Of a stretch of DNA of 64,000 bases, positions 51,397 through 64,000 are shown one piece after another; the stretch's first letter is position 1, and each line of letters begins with the position of its first letter. The DNA comes from Apis mellifera (lineage: Eukaryota > Arthropoda > Insecta > Hymenoptera > Apidae). The stretch lies in contig NC_037643.1 of NCBI RefSeq assembly GCF_003254395.2, forward strand, positions 6,220,963 through 6,284,962, written 5' to 3'. Under the pieces are notes generated by a model that saw nothing but the letters and a program-made list of their open reading frames with translations, ran no database searches and was not told where the DNA came from. The position numbers and the translations under genes were made by a program.

Positions 51397-51920
51397 AATA
51401 CAGGAAGAAGGAGGGTGAGAATAGGAGACAGCGAAGACGGGGGATCGAGGAAAAAGAAGAAGAAGAAGAAGAGGAAGATAAAGAAAAAGGAAACGTTGTT
51501 CAGGTGTACGATCGTTCGACACGCGGAAAAATGTAGAAGCTAGAGTGGATGGGCTGTCGGGTTACCGATGTTCCCTTCGGGACTCGTCAAACGTACGGGA
51601 AGATGGCAAACCTACTTTTCCACAACCCCGTGGATGTGGATGTCTCCACGTTCCCCCTAGGGCCAGTGATAAAAACCGAGACCAGTCAGCATTCGACAAT
51701 GAACGCGCCTTACCTCCCGACCCACCCCTCTGTCCGAGTGAAAGGGCCCGGGGGTGGAGGGGGTGTACGGCGACAACTCGTAAACTCCCGTCAATTGTCG
51801 CCGATTCGTGAAACAAGGGATAGGGAGGGAGGGAGGGAGGGAAATGACAAAATCGAAAGTTGGGACCTCGACTATATTTGCCAGGGATCGCCGATGCAGC
51901 GAGAAGGGTGGGACGCATAA
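51397..51920 (+). CDS. Candidate N-terminal coding exon, regulatory-protein-like
   Basis: A strong acceptor (CGTTTTTTTTCAG, AG at 51,395-51,396) precedes a GAA-rich leader. ATG 51,549 (poor context, in-frame TAG 15 nt upstream) and ATG 51,603 (GAAGATGG, better context) share one frame to a stop at 51,918, giving 123 or 105 residues. Numbered from 51,603, residues 1-26 read MANLLFHNPVDVDVSTF then PLGPVIKTE. IKTE at 23-26 fits the sumoylation consensus common in transcription factors. A Gly5 run is at 50-54 and an SPIR site at 66-69; the end is charged and repetitive (GGGA-coded). No DNA-binding domain lies in this exon, so one would have to be downstream. Possible donors (CTC|GTAAAC at 51,779, GGG|GTGTAC, AAA|GTTGGG) are mediocre. 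I do not recognise the family. Confidence 0.35.
51823..51843 (+). repeat. (GGGA)n microsatellite
   Basis: Five GGGA-type units inside the open frame at 51.5-51.9 kb, read there as Arg/Glu/Gly. Its presence suggests that real coding, if any, ends before it. Confidence 0.8.
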
Positions 51921-54900
51921 AGCGAGTGAATGGGTGGGGAGGGAAATTCTTGCCGGATCCCGGTTCCCAGGGATCCCCGGCGGTTCACCCTTTCATACAC
52001 CCGACGCGACTACTTCCCAAAGATTTCAGCCCACAAAAGATTCCGCTCTCCCATTCAAACGTTACAAAAGACGATTCGCGACCATCCCCTCCCCCTCCGC
52101 GCTGTTAGCTTCGTTCCAAAACGAAACGCAAATCGTCGTCGAATTAGAAAATATTGTACGTGATTTTAGGATCCCGGGATGGTGTCCAATTGTGAAATCG
52201 AAAATGGTAGAGCTATTAGATATATATAGATCAGTAGAAATTTTTTTTTTATTGAAAGCAAGAACAAAAATTGTTGAGATGTATTTTATAATTTCAGGGA
52301 TAAGACATGTTTTGAAGAGAAATTAATTTTATTCTTAACGAAAAGTGATATCAGAAATTTATATCAGAAATTTTAAAGAGTTTCCAATTATTAAACGTAG
52401 AAAATAAGACGCGAGCATCGTTTCGATGAAAACTGTATAGAATATAGAAACACAGTTGAAATGACGTTCGATCGTGGGACGAACACGGCGGCAACATCGG
52501 TGAAAGAGAAGAAACGTAATTTTCCACGAGATCGAGTCGTTAGACACGCGAAATGTTCGCGTTTTTTTCCGCTGACGATTCGTCCCACTCTCCCACCTTC
52601 GTCTATCACAATTCGTTTAATCAACGAACAATGGTGGTTCGAAAACGAATTGTCATGCAGGCGAAAGCGCCCGTTTGACGCTATCGAAACATTTCAGAAC
52701 GGTAGCAGCAACAATCGTGTACTCAGCGGCAGAGCAAACATGACGGATTAGAGAGGCATTGTTGTAAGGAATTCGGGGATGAGATCGCCTCGTTCACTCC
52801 GCTCCAAAGATGGGATGGGAATCAAAGAGAGAGAGAGAGAGAGAGAAAGGAAGAGTTAGTCCAAAGAGAAGCGGATGGGAAGGCAGTTTGGGATTTTGAT
52901 TGAGGTCGGAAGTGCGTCGAAGGGATGAACCAATATCCATTGTTGGGATTGTGGAAGTTCGATACCGTAGTAGGTTTGCCGATCACAGGTTGCTTTGCGC
53001 ACACAACCGAAAACCTGCAGAAAACGTATTTACTTCGCGCATTTATTTGTCGTAGAAAATTACGTAGAAAGAATGACGGTGGATTATCGATCGCGAAACG
53101 ACCAAGCTTTTACGAATAAAATAATAATACGCCGTATATTTACGTCGATATACAAACACGTTACGGGATGGACGCGAAAGAGTAAATGGAAATTCTCCGC
53201 TTCGAAAAACCGGTTTCGGTTAAACAATCGTATCGGCCGGGAACAATATTTAATTAATACCGCATTCCTCCCCGTCATCGATCTTTTTTTTCCCTCCCTT
53301 TTTGCGTTTACATTAAATCGCCAACGCGAAAGAATATAAATGACGTAAATCATGTTAAAATAAGATTATTGTTTCATATCGATACAATTTTCATCGATTC
53401 CAGGTTTTCTAGGTTTCTTTATTTCTCTTGCTTGAACACTGAACTGGTATTGCAATAAGAAATATCTGTAATTTACGAAATAAGTGAATTAATTTTATAA
53501 CTTTTATTCGTTCATTCATTAATGAAATGAAATAAAAAAAAAGAAATTAATGATTCTTTTAACATATCGTCAAAAACATTAAATTTGATTGTTGTCATAG
53601 GATAAAATCTTCTTAATATTTATTAAGAATATCATTTTAATTACTCAATTTATTCCTCCACGCAAATTCCACCGACTTTTAATTCTATTAACGCGATCAG
53701 ATTCAACTAATCTATACATTATTCAGCTTTTAAAATCTTTACTTCTGTTTCTTCTTTTCCATTCTCCAGGTATTTATTCCGAATACTCTGCTCTACGCGA
53801 GTTAATCCACGATACTCCGTTATCCACGGTAAGGGTAATTAAAACGTTATACGATCACGGTCTCGATGGTAAGATTAAAAGCACAAAATCCTGGAGCGAA
53901 GATACCACGGTATCTTACACTAATGCGTCCCGAAACTCACGCTACGCTAATATTCTTGTACGCCATACATTTCACCGTACACCGATAATCCTCAAGATAA
54001 ATAGGTAATTAATCGAGGTTGCCTTCTATCACGCGACGTAGCGTTGCGCACGCTTAATGCCTCGGGTCAAAGCACGCCGATCGACGCCCACTGCTAACGT
54101 ATTCACCCTATAAATAGCAACGCGAAAAGTGTTTCTCTCGAAACAATATTAACAACACACTGTGGAATCTCTCTTTCGAGTACACTCCTCGAGTAAAAAA
54201 GTTCGCATCCCCCGCTCGAGGAAAAATCTTTATTCATTTCGTGAGTATTGAATGTTCATTGAAAAAGAAAATTTAATCGATTATTATTTTTCTTTTTGTA
54301 TTTCTGTAGCTGGTATAAATAACCAAAATATACAAATTTGATGCTTCGATGTGAACAGAGTAAATGGTAAATAGAAATCGTAGAATGATACGAGGAGATT
54401 GAGATTGAAAATTTGTAAAATATAATTGGTTGTATACTGAGTTGAATATTGATAGAGAATATTGTATCAATATTTAATAATGTATCATAAATAATTTATT
54501 AATTTATTGAATTAAAATCCGTATTTTCGATTTGAACGCGATAAAGAAGGATGCATGTAATATGAATTTTACAATTTTCAGATGATGATTTAAGAGATTG
54601 AATTTTTTAGAGGAATCTTAGAATTTTCAAATATCGAATTTGTATCGCTCTTGCACAATTATACGGCTGTTTAAAGAAATAGAAATACGGTGAAGAGTAA
54701 TTGTGATTATTTCTTATTAAACTTTTTTATTACTACTTAACACTAAACTTACTTATTTATACGTATTTCAATTAAATATTAAACTTAATAAATTACAAAC
54801 TCAGTTTCCCAAGTTTATAAAATAACGAAATTAAAACTGTTAAGAATTAGGACGACAAATTTAATATTCGTTGGACAATTTTCAGAGCAACTACGAACTG

Positions 54901-57900
54901 GCCAACTACGAGGTAAATCACTATATCTATAAACGAAGAATCCATTCGTAAAACGAGACGATAATATAAATCTCGATAGCTTCGATCATTTCACCGAACT
55001 AATATTTTATAATGCAGACACCGTTTTTTTCTTTTATTATACATTTATACTCGATAATAAATATTCCATCGATTTTCTTTAGCAATCATACCTAAAAAAA
55101 AAGAAAAACTCACTCTTACGTTTTTCTCCCGTTAACTAAATACCTTTCTTCGTTCCTTTTCCTTCCTTCTCTCTCTCACGAGGACACACCTTTATCCAAG
55201 CCAACGCCTTCTCGCCGTTCCAAAGGCCATCGCCATCGGAAGAGCAAAACAAAAACACGATTTAAAATTGCGACGCGACTTCCTTCCGACCAGCTTCCCT
55301 TCCCCGACATAAACGCAATGCCGATACATCACGCTTAAATTAAATTCGCTTTTTCCCTCTTTTCGAACGAGGGAAAAGAAAAAAGAAGAAACGTGACGAA
55401 GGAGAAGGAAGCACGCTCCTCCCTCCGGATACGCGGCCTCATCGGCGGCGCGACTGCGTGCTAATCGCGCGATTGGATCCGAATCTCTGTGGAGGACGAA
55501 CGAAATGGGGCGTTAAACCGACCGTAAGTTAGCACCGTCTCGGCAGAAATTCGGAAATAAATCGTGACCCGATTTAATTAAGTTGGACCGTATAAGGAGA
55601 GCGCCTTGCCTGGACAAAAAGCCAAGGAAGAGGACTGTGACCGTGAGAAGGGAGACGAAAGGTTATCGAAACTCGTGGAGGACTCTTGGAGTGGAAACTT
55701 TCTCGATCGATTTTGCTGAAACTCCATTTCCGTATTCCTCTTCGTGGACGGATGAGCTCGAGGGGGGAGGAGTATTGTATCGAGAAAGCTTCGTTCGCTT
55801 GTTTCTTCACGTTTGAAAAATGTTTTGGTCGGATGTGATAAGTGAGAAGGGGTCGAGTGGAATAGAGATCTTCTTAATATTCGCGATTAATTAATGGACG
55901 AAGGGAGACGAAGAAGAAAAAAAAAGAAAAAGAGGAGAAGTTGGAGAATGAAAAGAGGATCTTAGTTATAATTTATTTAAATGAATATTAATCATTCTGG
56001 AAAACGTAAGATCCGTTTGAAACGTCTGACGAGTTTATATTCTAAAAATATGTCAGTATGGTTAATTAGTTAAGATGTTGAACGTTAGGAACGATGATTT
56101 GAAGAAATTGTATCGTTACGCGAGAAACATTCGAAGTTCTCGGCTCGTTCGTGATTTTCATTCCACGAACACAAGGGGCGAGAGAGGTAAGTAAGGGAGA
56201 GTTTTTAATTAGAAATGAAGAAATGTTTGATGGCATGCGGCATAGATTTTGAAACAGTGGCTAGTAGGTCGATAATATTCAACGCGAGAAAGTGAGCAGA
56301 CAGATTTCAAGTCTCGATAAACAACTATCAAGTGCTTAGCATCAAACTGGTAATTTATTACAAACTACGGTATAATGTTCGTGCAGAGGTTAAAGTAAGT
56401 CTATAACGTGCCGCCACTTATTCATTATCAGCAATTTCGAGATTTATGCGAACTAATAACATGCGTGCTCCGAGCACTTAATTTGGAGCCAATTTATACG
56501 TCTCTTTTTCTTTTTCTTTCTTTTTTTTTTAAACAATTAAATTAATACCAATTAAAAATATTCGCTCGTTAAATACAAATTAAATACGAGCATGGTTACT
56601 TGATGAATTAACTATAATAAAAATTCTGCTAAACTAACCACGATTACACCCTGCGAGTAAAATGTTCGCTTCGAAATTGAACCATCTAAAAATATTAAGA
56701 ATTCGAGAGATAAAAAATTCGAAATTTAAATTCCTCATAATTACAATAATATTTGGAATTTGATAAAAAATCGAAAACCAATATATATATATCAAAATTC
56801 AATACCCTTGGAAATGGAAATTTCTCCTCTCCCGAGAAGGTGGTCGGTGGTCTTTAGAAATTACAGCTCTTCGATCAAGTGATAAGCGGTGGAAAACTCA
56901 GCGAAATATGAAAATTATAGTAAAATCGATTCGCCCTTTCTTTCGGAAGTGGGGAAGGGGCGCGAAAAATTACAATGGAACAATTGAGCGGGGAAAGGAG
57001 GTGTTGCGACGAGGCCCGAGATTCACGGCGCGCCTTCATCATTCCGCTCAATGACGCGTCAAACGCAATCAGAGTGGAGATTACCCGGACGAGGCCTGGG
57101 GCTTCGCACTTCCCATAACCATATCCTACCGATAATCCAACCAATTATTGTAGTTCGTGCGAGAGCGCGAAGGAAGGTTGGATAGACAACGTCTGAGGCA
57201 TTATTTCCGCTTTGTCGGGCACGCTGGTGTCTTCCTTTCGTGGCACTTAACGCGAAATCTCGTTGGTAAGTAGATCTCTCCCTCTTCGTCTCCCCGCCCT
57301 CATTGTCTCTGTCTCTGCCTTCCCGTCTTCCCTTGCGAAATACGCCCGCGAAAGGGAAGACGCACGAATCTCCTATCGATCCAACGTGTATACCGTATTA
57401 ACCAATTTATACAGTTCGTTAAGACGAGTGTCGTATCCTAGATTGAGTGGGTAACAGGCTTATTGCCAGTTCCGTTAATTGTTAAACGTGACGAATGGAA
57501 AGGAAATGGATACAGAACATTGATTATTTTTTTTTAAAGATATTTCTATTTTCTCCCAGTCCAGGCTTCTATCTTCTCGTTTTTAATTTCAACTCGATGA
57601 ATGAGCGTTAAATCGACTATTCTGTGTTTCTGTATAAAAATATGTCGTCTAAAAATATTCCACGAATGTTTTAACTTATACATATTCGTATTCGATTAAT
57701 GTCTGAAACGAAATTAAACCGCACTTTTTTTAATCAAGTCGTTTCAAAATATTTCTTCGAATATAAGATGTACTTCTTTCCTTCGTTCTCTCATAACGAG
57801 GTTATATCGTTACACTCTGCTCTATTTTAGCAGGAGAATTCATCAGATGGATAGAAATTTCTTTTTTTTTTTTGCGAAAATTTTGGCCGGAGAGAGAAAA

Positions 57901-58980
57901 AAAAATAGGGTAATCGTCCCTCCATATATCTAATTTCACGGCTCAAAAATCCATCGCCACTTCTCTCGAGTGGAAAATTCAAACGAATAAAAAACGAGCC
58001 CGCCAAATTTGGTAAAATTTTTTTTAAAAATTTCGACCTCGCTGATGACCGTCCAATAATAGCCATTTGATATCCCAGCCGAAAATCCTTTTATCCCTCC
58101 CCCTTTTCCTTTTTTTCCTTCTCGCGACTCTAATATAAATGTAGGAAATTAGATTTATCGACGAGGTCGTGTGATCATTTCGTCGAGCTGTTTTCAATCC
58201 CGACCAGAAACCGGCGTAACCGTGTTAGCCAAGCTGATTTCTCTTCTTCTCTTCTGGGGGCCTAATTGATCAACCCCCGCCGGTTGATTGTGCTCTTCTT
58301 CCTTGCTCAATGTGTTGCCGCACTGGTTTCTCATTTTCAGGATCCACTTCCCATCCTTCCGTTATGTTTTTATTCCACCTCGCTAATTTCACCGGAAATT
58401 ATTCGCCTCTCCTCCACATCTTTCTCCATGATTTCCATTTAATCCTTCACGTAGATGATACAATGATTATCGTACGTTGAATAATCTAATTTTTTTTGAG
58501 AATTTGTGAGTTCAACAATTTTTCTTTATCTTCTTAAGATATTAATAAGAACCAAGTGAGTGAGTAAATTTTAGAATGTTTAGAATACTTCTTGTTTTAA
58601 GGATAAGTTTTCAAGTATGATTAAAGGAGAGGAGCTTCCTCCTCTCGTGTTGTTCACGACTTTCAGAACAGAGCTAGTCACTTCGTCTCAAATTTGTGCC
58701 CGAAAAGGAGCAATTAATTTCAAAGAAATTCCATTAACGATGTTATTGTACAGAATAAAAGAACTCGCACGTTCTTCTATTCGTCTTCTGGATACAAGAA
58801 ATTGGATATTGGATATAAGAAATGCTAGAAAGTTTAATTCGAATCGTTTGATTAAACCTACTCCTCGACTACGATGTTACTTCGACGGTAAAAATTTTCC
58901 AATTTCATTCTTTTCCTCTTCAGAGGAAAAAAGGAAAAGAAAACATTTATACCCTGTACTGTATGTGTCATTTAACTTTA
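51921..58980. other. Non-coding stretch downstream of the 51.5-kb exon
   Basis: No continuation exon could be assigned. Frames at 51.8-52.3, 52.4-52.75 and 53.0-53.3 kb overlap frames on the other strand and carry no motif. Bases 53.3-55.1 and 56.0-56.8 kb are very AT-rich and empty. CpG-rich patches at 55.1-55.8 and 56.9-57.45 kb have short frames. An acceptor-like CTCATTTTCAG at 58,340 opens 33 codons but no donor follows. Confidence 0.45.
52829..52849 (+). repeat. (GA)10 microsatellite
   Basis: About ten GA units in spacer. Confidence 0.85.
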
Positions 58981-60963
58981 AAATTACACGGTTTAACAGG
59001 TGACAAAAGGACGAGGCAGCTATCAAACGGGTTCGTTAAGAGGAACTTGGCCTCGGCCAGGTGAAGCTCGGTGATTCGAGGCGGGCAAATCGTTGGCGGT
59101 GTGAAAGAAGAAAGCCGCCAGCTTCGGAAGGTTAGTGGAAACTAACTCTCGTGGACAACCGAGCCAGGTCGAATTCAATCGTGGCCGGATTCGGGCGGAG
59201 TAATATCGTTGCGGAGTTCGGAATCGCGTTAACGATCGGCCTCCTTGTCGTTTCTTGCTGGTAACGACCGGATTGTTAGACCGAATGGGATCGATCGACA
59301 GGATCGGCTAATTAAATTGAACCTTTCCCTCCGTCCCACCCCTTTTTTCCTCGACATCCCGTGCTCCACCTATCGCGGTAATTAAAAGGAACTTCCTATA
59401 ATTTCCATCGTAACCCCATCCGACGCCCCAGACGTCCGATTTCGCCCGAGCCCTGTCTCGCCCCTCCTTCCAGTTTGTTCTTCAACTTGCTAAAATTCAC
59501 AAAAGGCGCAGGCCAGAGAAATTCTCATCTTTGAGTCAAAATTTTCTTTTTTCAAGATAAATAGGGAGATTAGGTGAATTTGAATTTGCTTTATATTATG
59601 TATAGGTACAATTTGGTGAATTGAAATTCCTTCTTCGAGAAGCGAGAGAAAATGTTTGAGATGAGAATATTTGATGGGATTGACAAAATACTTTCTTGTA
59701 AGAAAAGAATATAAAAGGAAAAATGGAGAACGTAGTAAAGTTAGCGTCTACGTGAAAAAATTAATGAACAAGCAATCGTGACTCGTAACCAAAATTTCTT
59801 CTGGCCAATCTTCACTGCATTGTCGTAAAAAAAAACTGTTCGACTTGCGTTTCACAAGAACTCGTCCGCAGGATGAGCTTGTTTCGTGTGTCCTGGTTCG
59901 CGTGCAGGCGTTCAATCTGTCACGTAATACAATATATATTTGGGCAAAACCTCGAGAAACCTCTTGCTTGCTTGGAATGTATCGTGTTGCACACTCCTCT
60001 AAAATCTCTCGAGATCTGGTCTGATGTTTTTTTAGAGGGATTTCGTATACGATTACTTTCATACAGAAATTTCGTTGCTTATGACGGACATGGAGTAATT
60101 GGGATTTTTTTTTCCTTTTTTCATTTTATTCAGAAGTAGTTACTTTTGTTAATTACTTTTCTGAAGTTCGAATTTAGTAATTTTAATAATCAAACGATAT
60201 GGATTATTAATTTCTGAGAAGATGAAGAGCATTAGAGACAGAGAGACACGTATAAATCTTGCTATATTCTAGCTAATACATAACATATTAATTTGTACGA
60301 TGTATCATTTATTTATAACGATTATTTATAAATATATTTTTATTATATTGTCTCTTCCAAGTGAAATTTTTATTCGACGATGTTAGAAAGAAAGCAATGG
60401 GGAAAGAAAGGGAAGAAAAATAGGAAAGAGAAAGAGAAAAAGAAAGGAAGCCATTAGAAGTACTACCCTACCTTTTCTCCCGTTCATTACCGAGTTCAAG
60501 AGTTATTAAGCTAGAGCAGAAATGAGCTCGCCTAACATAAAATTTTTATGCTCCACTTTCTTACTTCTCCGCCTCTTCTGTAACTTCAATCAAAGCTCTT
60601 AACTGTAAATTGTTCCTTCATCTTAACTACTTGCAAATTTTTTACAAATATTAAAATACATCAAAATCCTTCCTCCAAACAGCAACTTCCTCCAAACAGT
60701 AATTCTTGACTGTTATACTCGTTATACGGATGTAACTGTATATACCGCATTGAATAATTATTGAAATTCTATTTTTTAAATGGAATACGTGATATACGCC
60801 TTTAAGAGAAACTTAATGCATTCTGTCAAGCACGTGGACTGTAACGTTTTGCCGTCGTATTGCGAATGATCTGTAGGGTGTTGTACCTAGCAAGCATTGT
60901 TGGAAACTGGACCTAAGGGTTATAACTCGGAACTGGTGGTTATGTGCGCCACGTCAAGGGTTT

Positions 60964-60992
60964 ATGACATATCACCGGTGTTGATATGTCAT
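60964..60992. repeat. Inverted repeat, 11-bp arms around CCGGTGT
   Basis: ATGACATATCA and TGATATGTCAT are exact reverse complements separated by 7 nt, and the centre contains CACCGGTG. It is isolated and no gene is adjacent. Confidence 0.9.
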
Positions 60993-62411
60993 CAAGCGAG
61001 AAGCACTCGCAATGTTACGTCAAACAATTTCTGAATTAAGATTTTTTTTTCTCTTTATTTCCTATATCTTGAAATTATCTGTAATAATTTTGAAAATCGA
61101 TAAGGATAAGCGATAACAAGTGGTACGAAGAATATCTATCTAATTTCTTTAATAACAATGGAAAATTGGAAAATTAACACATGTTATCGTTCTCAAGTTA
61201 CGTAAAAACTGTCGTTTGACAGCCAATATCTGCACAATTATCAAAACCAATGGATAATTGTGGATAATTGTAGAAAAAAATTGTGAAACCATCCGAGCGA
61301 AACGAGAAACAATTTGCAAGCGTTCACAATCACGATTTCCATCCACGGTGTGGCGAAATTTAGGGGCGATTCTCCGCGTGGCCTGACTAATGTGTAATGG
61401 CTATCTTTGATAATCATTGCCACAGAAACGATAGTGTACGATTTCCGTGTCCGTGTCGAGACAAGAAAATTAATTATTCACCGGATCTAATTTCACTCTA
61501 TGGGGGCAAATGGAGCCGATCGTGCGGATTTGAGAAATCGATTCCCTGAAATACATCCACCGTCGTTTCATAATATCACTGGTAACGGCCGAGATGCAAA
61601 GCTTACTAAGCAGATTTTCCTGTCTGAGCCATAGACTAGTATTGTTAACATTATGAGGGCCATAGTCGTTTCGCCTGTTTTCTAGACATCAGTTGGACTC
61701 TGTATCTCTCCTTATCGCGTACAACAAATTTCTTTTTCGTATTCGTATCGGAAATATACACGTTTCGATAGTTTCGAAGCAAGTTTACGTGCAAAATAAT
61801 TATTCTTTTCTGGATAATTTTATTGATTAGTTAGATTGAATTTGTGTGTTGGAGATATTTTTATAAATATATATCTTATTGTTATATTTTTCTTATTTAA
61901 GACCAACGTTAGATTCATATCGTATACGTAAATGTTCGACATGTAATATATTTTGTTGTATAAATATAAGTGAGTTGATGTAATCAGTGACTTGAAAAAA
62001 TACAATTGTAATTAATAGTAAGTTTAATTTTCCTCATGAATCCAAAACTGTCGATCTTCAATGCGATTCCTTCGAAAGCAATAATTTCAATTGTTTGATT
62101 TTGATTCGATTAAGTTTTATATTTCAAGACAAATCGCTCGTTACTATTATTATATCATTTAAACTGTTTAACGAAAAAAAAAAATGATTGAATGAAATAA
62201 AAATATTTCTTTAACGTGTTCATCGTTAAGCATAGCGATTCATTTAACGATAATATCACGTAATTAAATTCGTAAGTGGAAACGTTCTATAGAGGAACAG
62301 TCTGTCTGGTAGAATTATACGTTTATAAAGGGATTCATAAGAGAAATGGTTTTTTAAAAAAAAAAGGATTTATTAACTCTTCCAAATTAAGCTCTTCCGT
62401 GTAAAACATCG

Positions 62412-62430
62412 TTTTTTTTTTTTTTTTTTT
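62412..62430 (+). repeat. T19 run
   Basis: A homopolymer run. Complementary A runs lie about 130 and 180 bp further on (62,551 and 62,606), so a weak snap-back pairing is possible. Confidence 0.85.
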
Positions 62431-62910
62431 ACGTTTCGTCGTAATAAAGTCTGAAAATTCGCGCAATAATTCCTTCGTTGATACACCTATATTTATTTTA
62501 TTCAAATATTTCACATATTTAAATCTGAAAAGAGTTATTACTTCGTTTATAATAAAAAAAAAAAAAAAAAAGAAAAACAAGAACGGGATTTCATTATGGC
62601 TTGATGAAAAAAAAAAAAAAGAGAAAAGACATACAATAGTGACTTTCATAAAGTCTTTAATTAAGATTCACGTTTAATAATAATAAACAAAAAAAAGAAA
62701 CCTTTCAATTTATTATTACAATATCGCATTACATAAAAAAAAAACCCATTCTTCCAGACACGTTATTTTTCTCGGTTACAAATTTAATCCCCGCCACGCA
62801 TACTCCATTATTCACAGTCGAAGAAAGGGGAACGATCCATCTCCGAGTCCTTTTTATCAACTTTCATTTTACAATTCCGCTTTTATTCTCCCTCTCCCTC
62901 GTGCCATGAT

Positions 62911-62955
62911 TTTTCTTTCTCTTTCTCTCTCTGTCTCTCTCTGTCTCTCTCTCTC
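62911..62955 (+). repeat. Compound TTTCTC/CTCTGT pyrimidine repeat
   Basis: About 45 bp of CT-rich repeat, including two CTCTGTCTCT units and interrupted only by G in those units. It borders the CpG-rich patch at 62.95-63.3 kb. Confidence 0.85.
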
Positions 62956-63721
62956 GTCAGCCGCTTTTCTCCACGTTCCGCGCATGGAGCAAAATCTCGT
63001 CGAGCATAATCACGTATAATCGTTCACGTGTGAAGTCCACGGGAGTGCAACATGTACGCATCGATGCTCGACTGCGTGGAACTCCCAATAGATATGCGGC
63101 CCGGTATCCGAGACGCTACTCGAAAATGCTATTCCATTCGAAGGTTATTCATGCGCTGCTAAATCAGTAATCGAGCGTGCGCTAGAGAATTGAAATATGA
63201 GAGCGTAATGCGCGTAAAGAGGAATAGACCATGCGCGATTTAATACCAACTTGCTTCACCATTCGTTCTAGCTCCGTCCTTAGAGTTCTTCTACACGGGA
63301 CGGTAGAATACGATTATTCTGCTAATTGCGGTGGAAATTGGAAATTTTTACGTTGAGAATTTTCACGTCCGCTCTAATTGACGATCTATTATTATCCGTG
63401 AATTTAATTGATTATATCTTGTCTCGAAGATTCGTCTCGTAATTCTTAAGGATTAGATTCTGAAGATCGTCTAGGGTTCACTAGGAATACCCTAGAATCG
63501 AATTAGATGGACTTTGCCTGGCTGATCTGAATACGATCAACAGTAAGGGCAATTTTATTGATTGCAATACAATTGAAACGGAATTTAAATATTTTATTTG
63601 AATAATTTAGAAGAGATGATGAATTTTTGATAAATTTTCATCGATTTTTGCAAATAAACAACGCACATATTTAAGGTAGAATGTTACAGGTATATCTGGA
63701 TTATTAACGTGTATACTTACG

Positions 63722-63754
63722 AGTAAGAGACACTATCTACCAAGTAAGAGACAC
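63722..63754 (+). repeat. Direct repeat AGTAAGAGACAC, two copies
   Basis: Exact 12-bp copies at 63,722 and 63,743 (period 21 bp), with a looser third copy (ATTAAGAGGCAC) near 63,811. It may be the visible part of a decayed tandem array that continues towards the right edge. Confidence 0.7.
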
Positions 63755-64000
63755 GGAGAAACTCATTTTAAAGTGTAGAAACTTTATAACTATGTTATAA
63801 CGACCACGATTAAGAGGCACAGATTGTAGAACACGAGTTCTACGCGATCATCACAGAAACCTTGGACAGTAGAACTAGCCGCAGACCATGGTGTCGTGGG
63901 ACAAGTCGCGGCATGCCACAATGCCGTGAGACCTAGATCAATACGATTTAACGGACACAAAACCCATCCTGGACCACAACAAGATCGTGGGACTCGATCT

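Larger units (their letters stand above)
58990..64000. other. Right-hand spacer, mostly AT-rich
   Basis: A GC-rich stretch (58,999-59,500) has an acceptor-like TTTAACAG and a donor-like GAAG|GTTAGT near 59,130. The frame between them stops after about 25 codons, so a leader exon is possible but weak. Bases 59.5-62.9 kb are AT-rich with homopolymer runs. A CpG-rich patch at 62.9-63.3 kb holds only a 36-codon frame (ATG 63,052). The last 300 bp resemble the low-CpG word-repeat stretches. Confidence 0.45.

Noticed and set aside
58999..59130. Exon-like stretch between TTTAACAG and GAAG|GTTAGT
   Set aside because: All frames stop within the block, the acceptor has little pyrimidine tract, and no linked exon was found.
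63052..63162. 36-codon frame starting MYASMLDCVELPIDM
   Set aside because: It is too short, with no splice or promoter signal. A weak local hairpin in the same place is not long enough for a microRNA precursor.

Overview
The window looks like gene-poor DNA from an insect, most likely a bee or close hymenopteran. This is inference from composition: long AT-rich stretches alternate with CpG-rich islands, CpG is not depleted, microsatellites and homopolymer runs are dense, and the only splice signals are of metazoan type. There are no operons, ribosome-binding sites or long uninterrupted genes, and I saw no tRNA or rRNA gene and no CRISPR array. Most of the 64 kb is best read as introns and intergenic spacer.

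The most coherent gene hypothesis is on the minus strand. A CpG-rich promoter near 43.6-43.7 kb carries a consensus NRF-1-type palindrome and an Inr-like start, and is followed by a possible first exon down to a donor at 42,577. A GC-rich exon with good splice sites lies at 17,678-17,471. A further exon enters the window's left end at 271, where the first ATG (173) opens a frame that is still open at base 1. Joined, these would be a 5' region with introns of about 25 and 17 kb and translation starting in the last exon. No exon matches a protein family that I recognise.

On the plus strand, the best coding candidate is an exon from about 51,397 whose ATG (51,549 or 51,603) opens a frame of 105-123 codons. 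Its composition is that of a disordered regulatory protein: one IKTE sumoylation-type site, a glycine run and SP dipeptides. Weaker plus-strand candidates are a first exon at 7,615-7,865, an exon-like block at 33,661-33,788, and a two-exon unit at 48,255-49,677 that holds the longest open frame in the window.

The rest is structure rather than genes: a degenerate Tc1-like inverted-repeat element with TA flanks at 13,507-13,683, a near-perfect 56-bp palindrome at 3,000-3,055, several shorter hairpins, an (AT)45 array, (TCC)15 and (CA)15 arrays, a GC/GT alternating tract, long A and T runs, and a 2.4-kb CpG-rich, pyrimidine-biased block at 19.3-21.8 kb. I did not find a clear novel biological system. 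The items most worth checking are the long-intron minus-strand gene, the 51.5-kb coding exon and the 3-kb palindrome.
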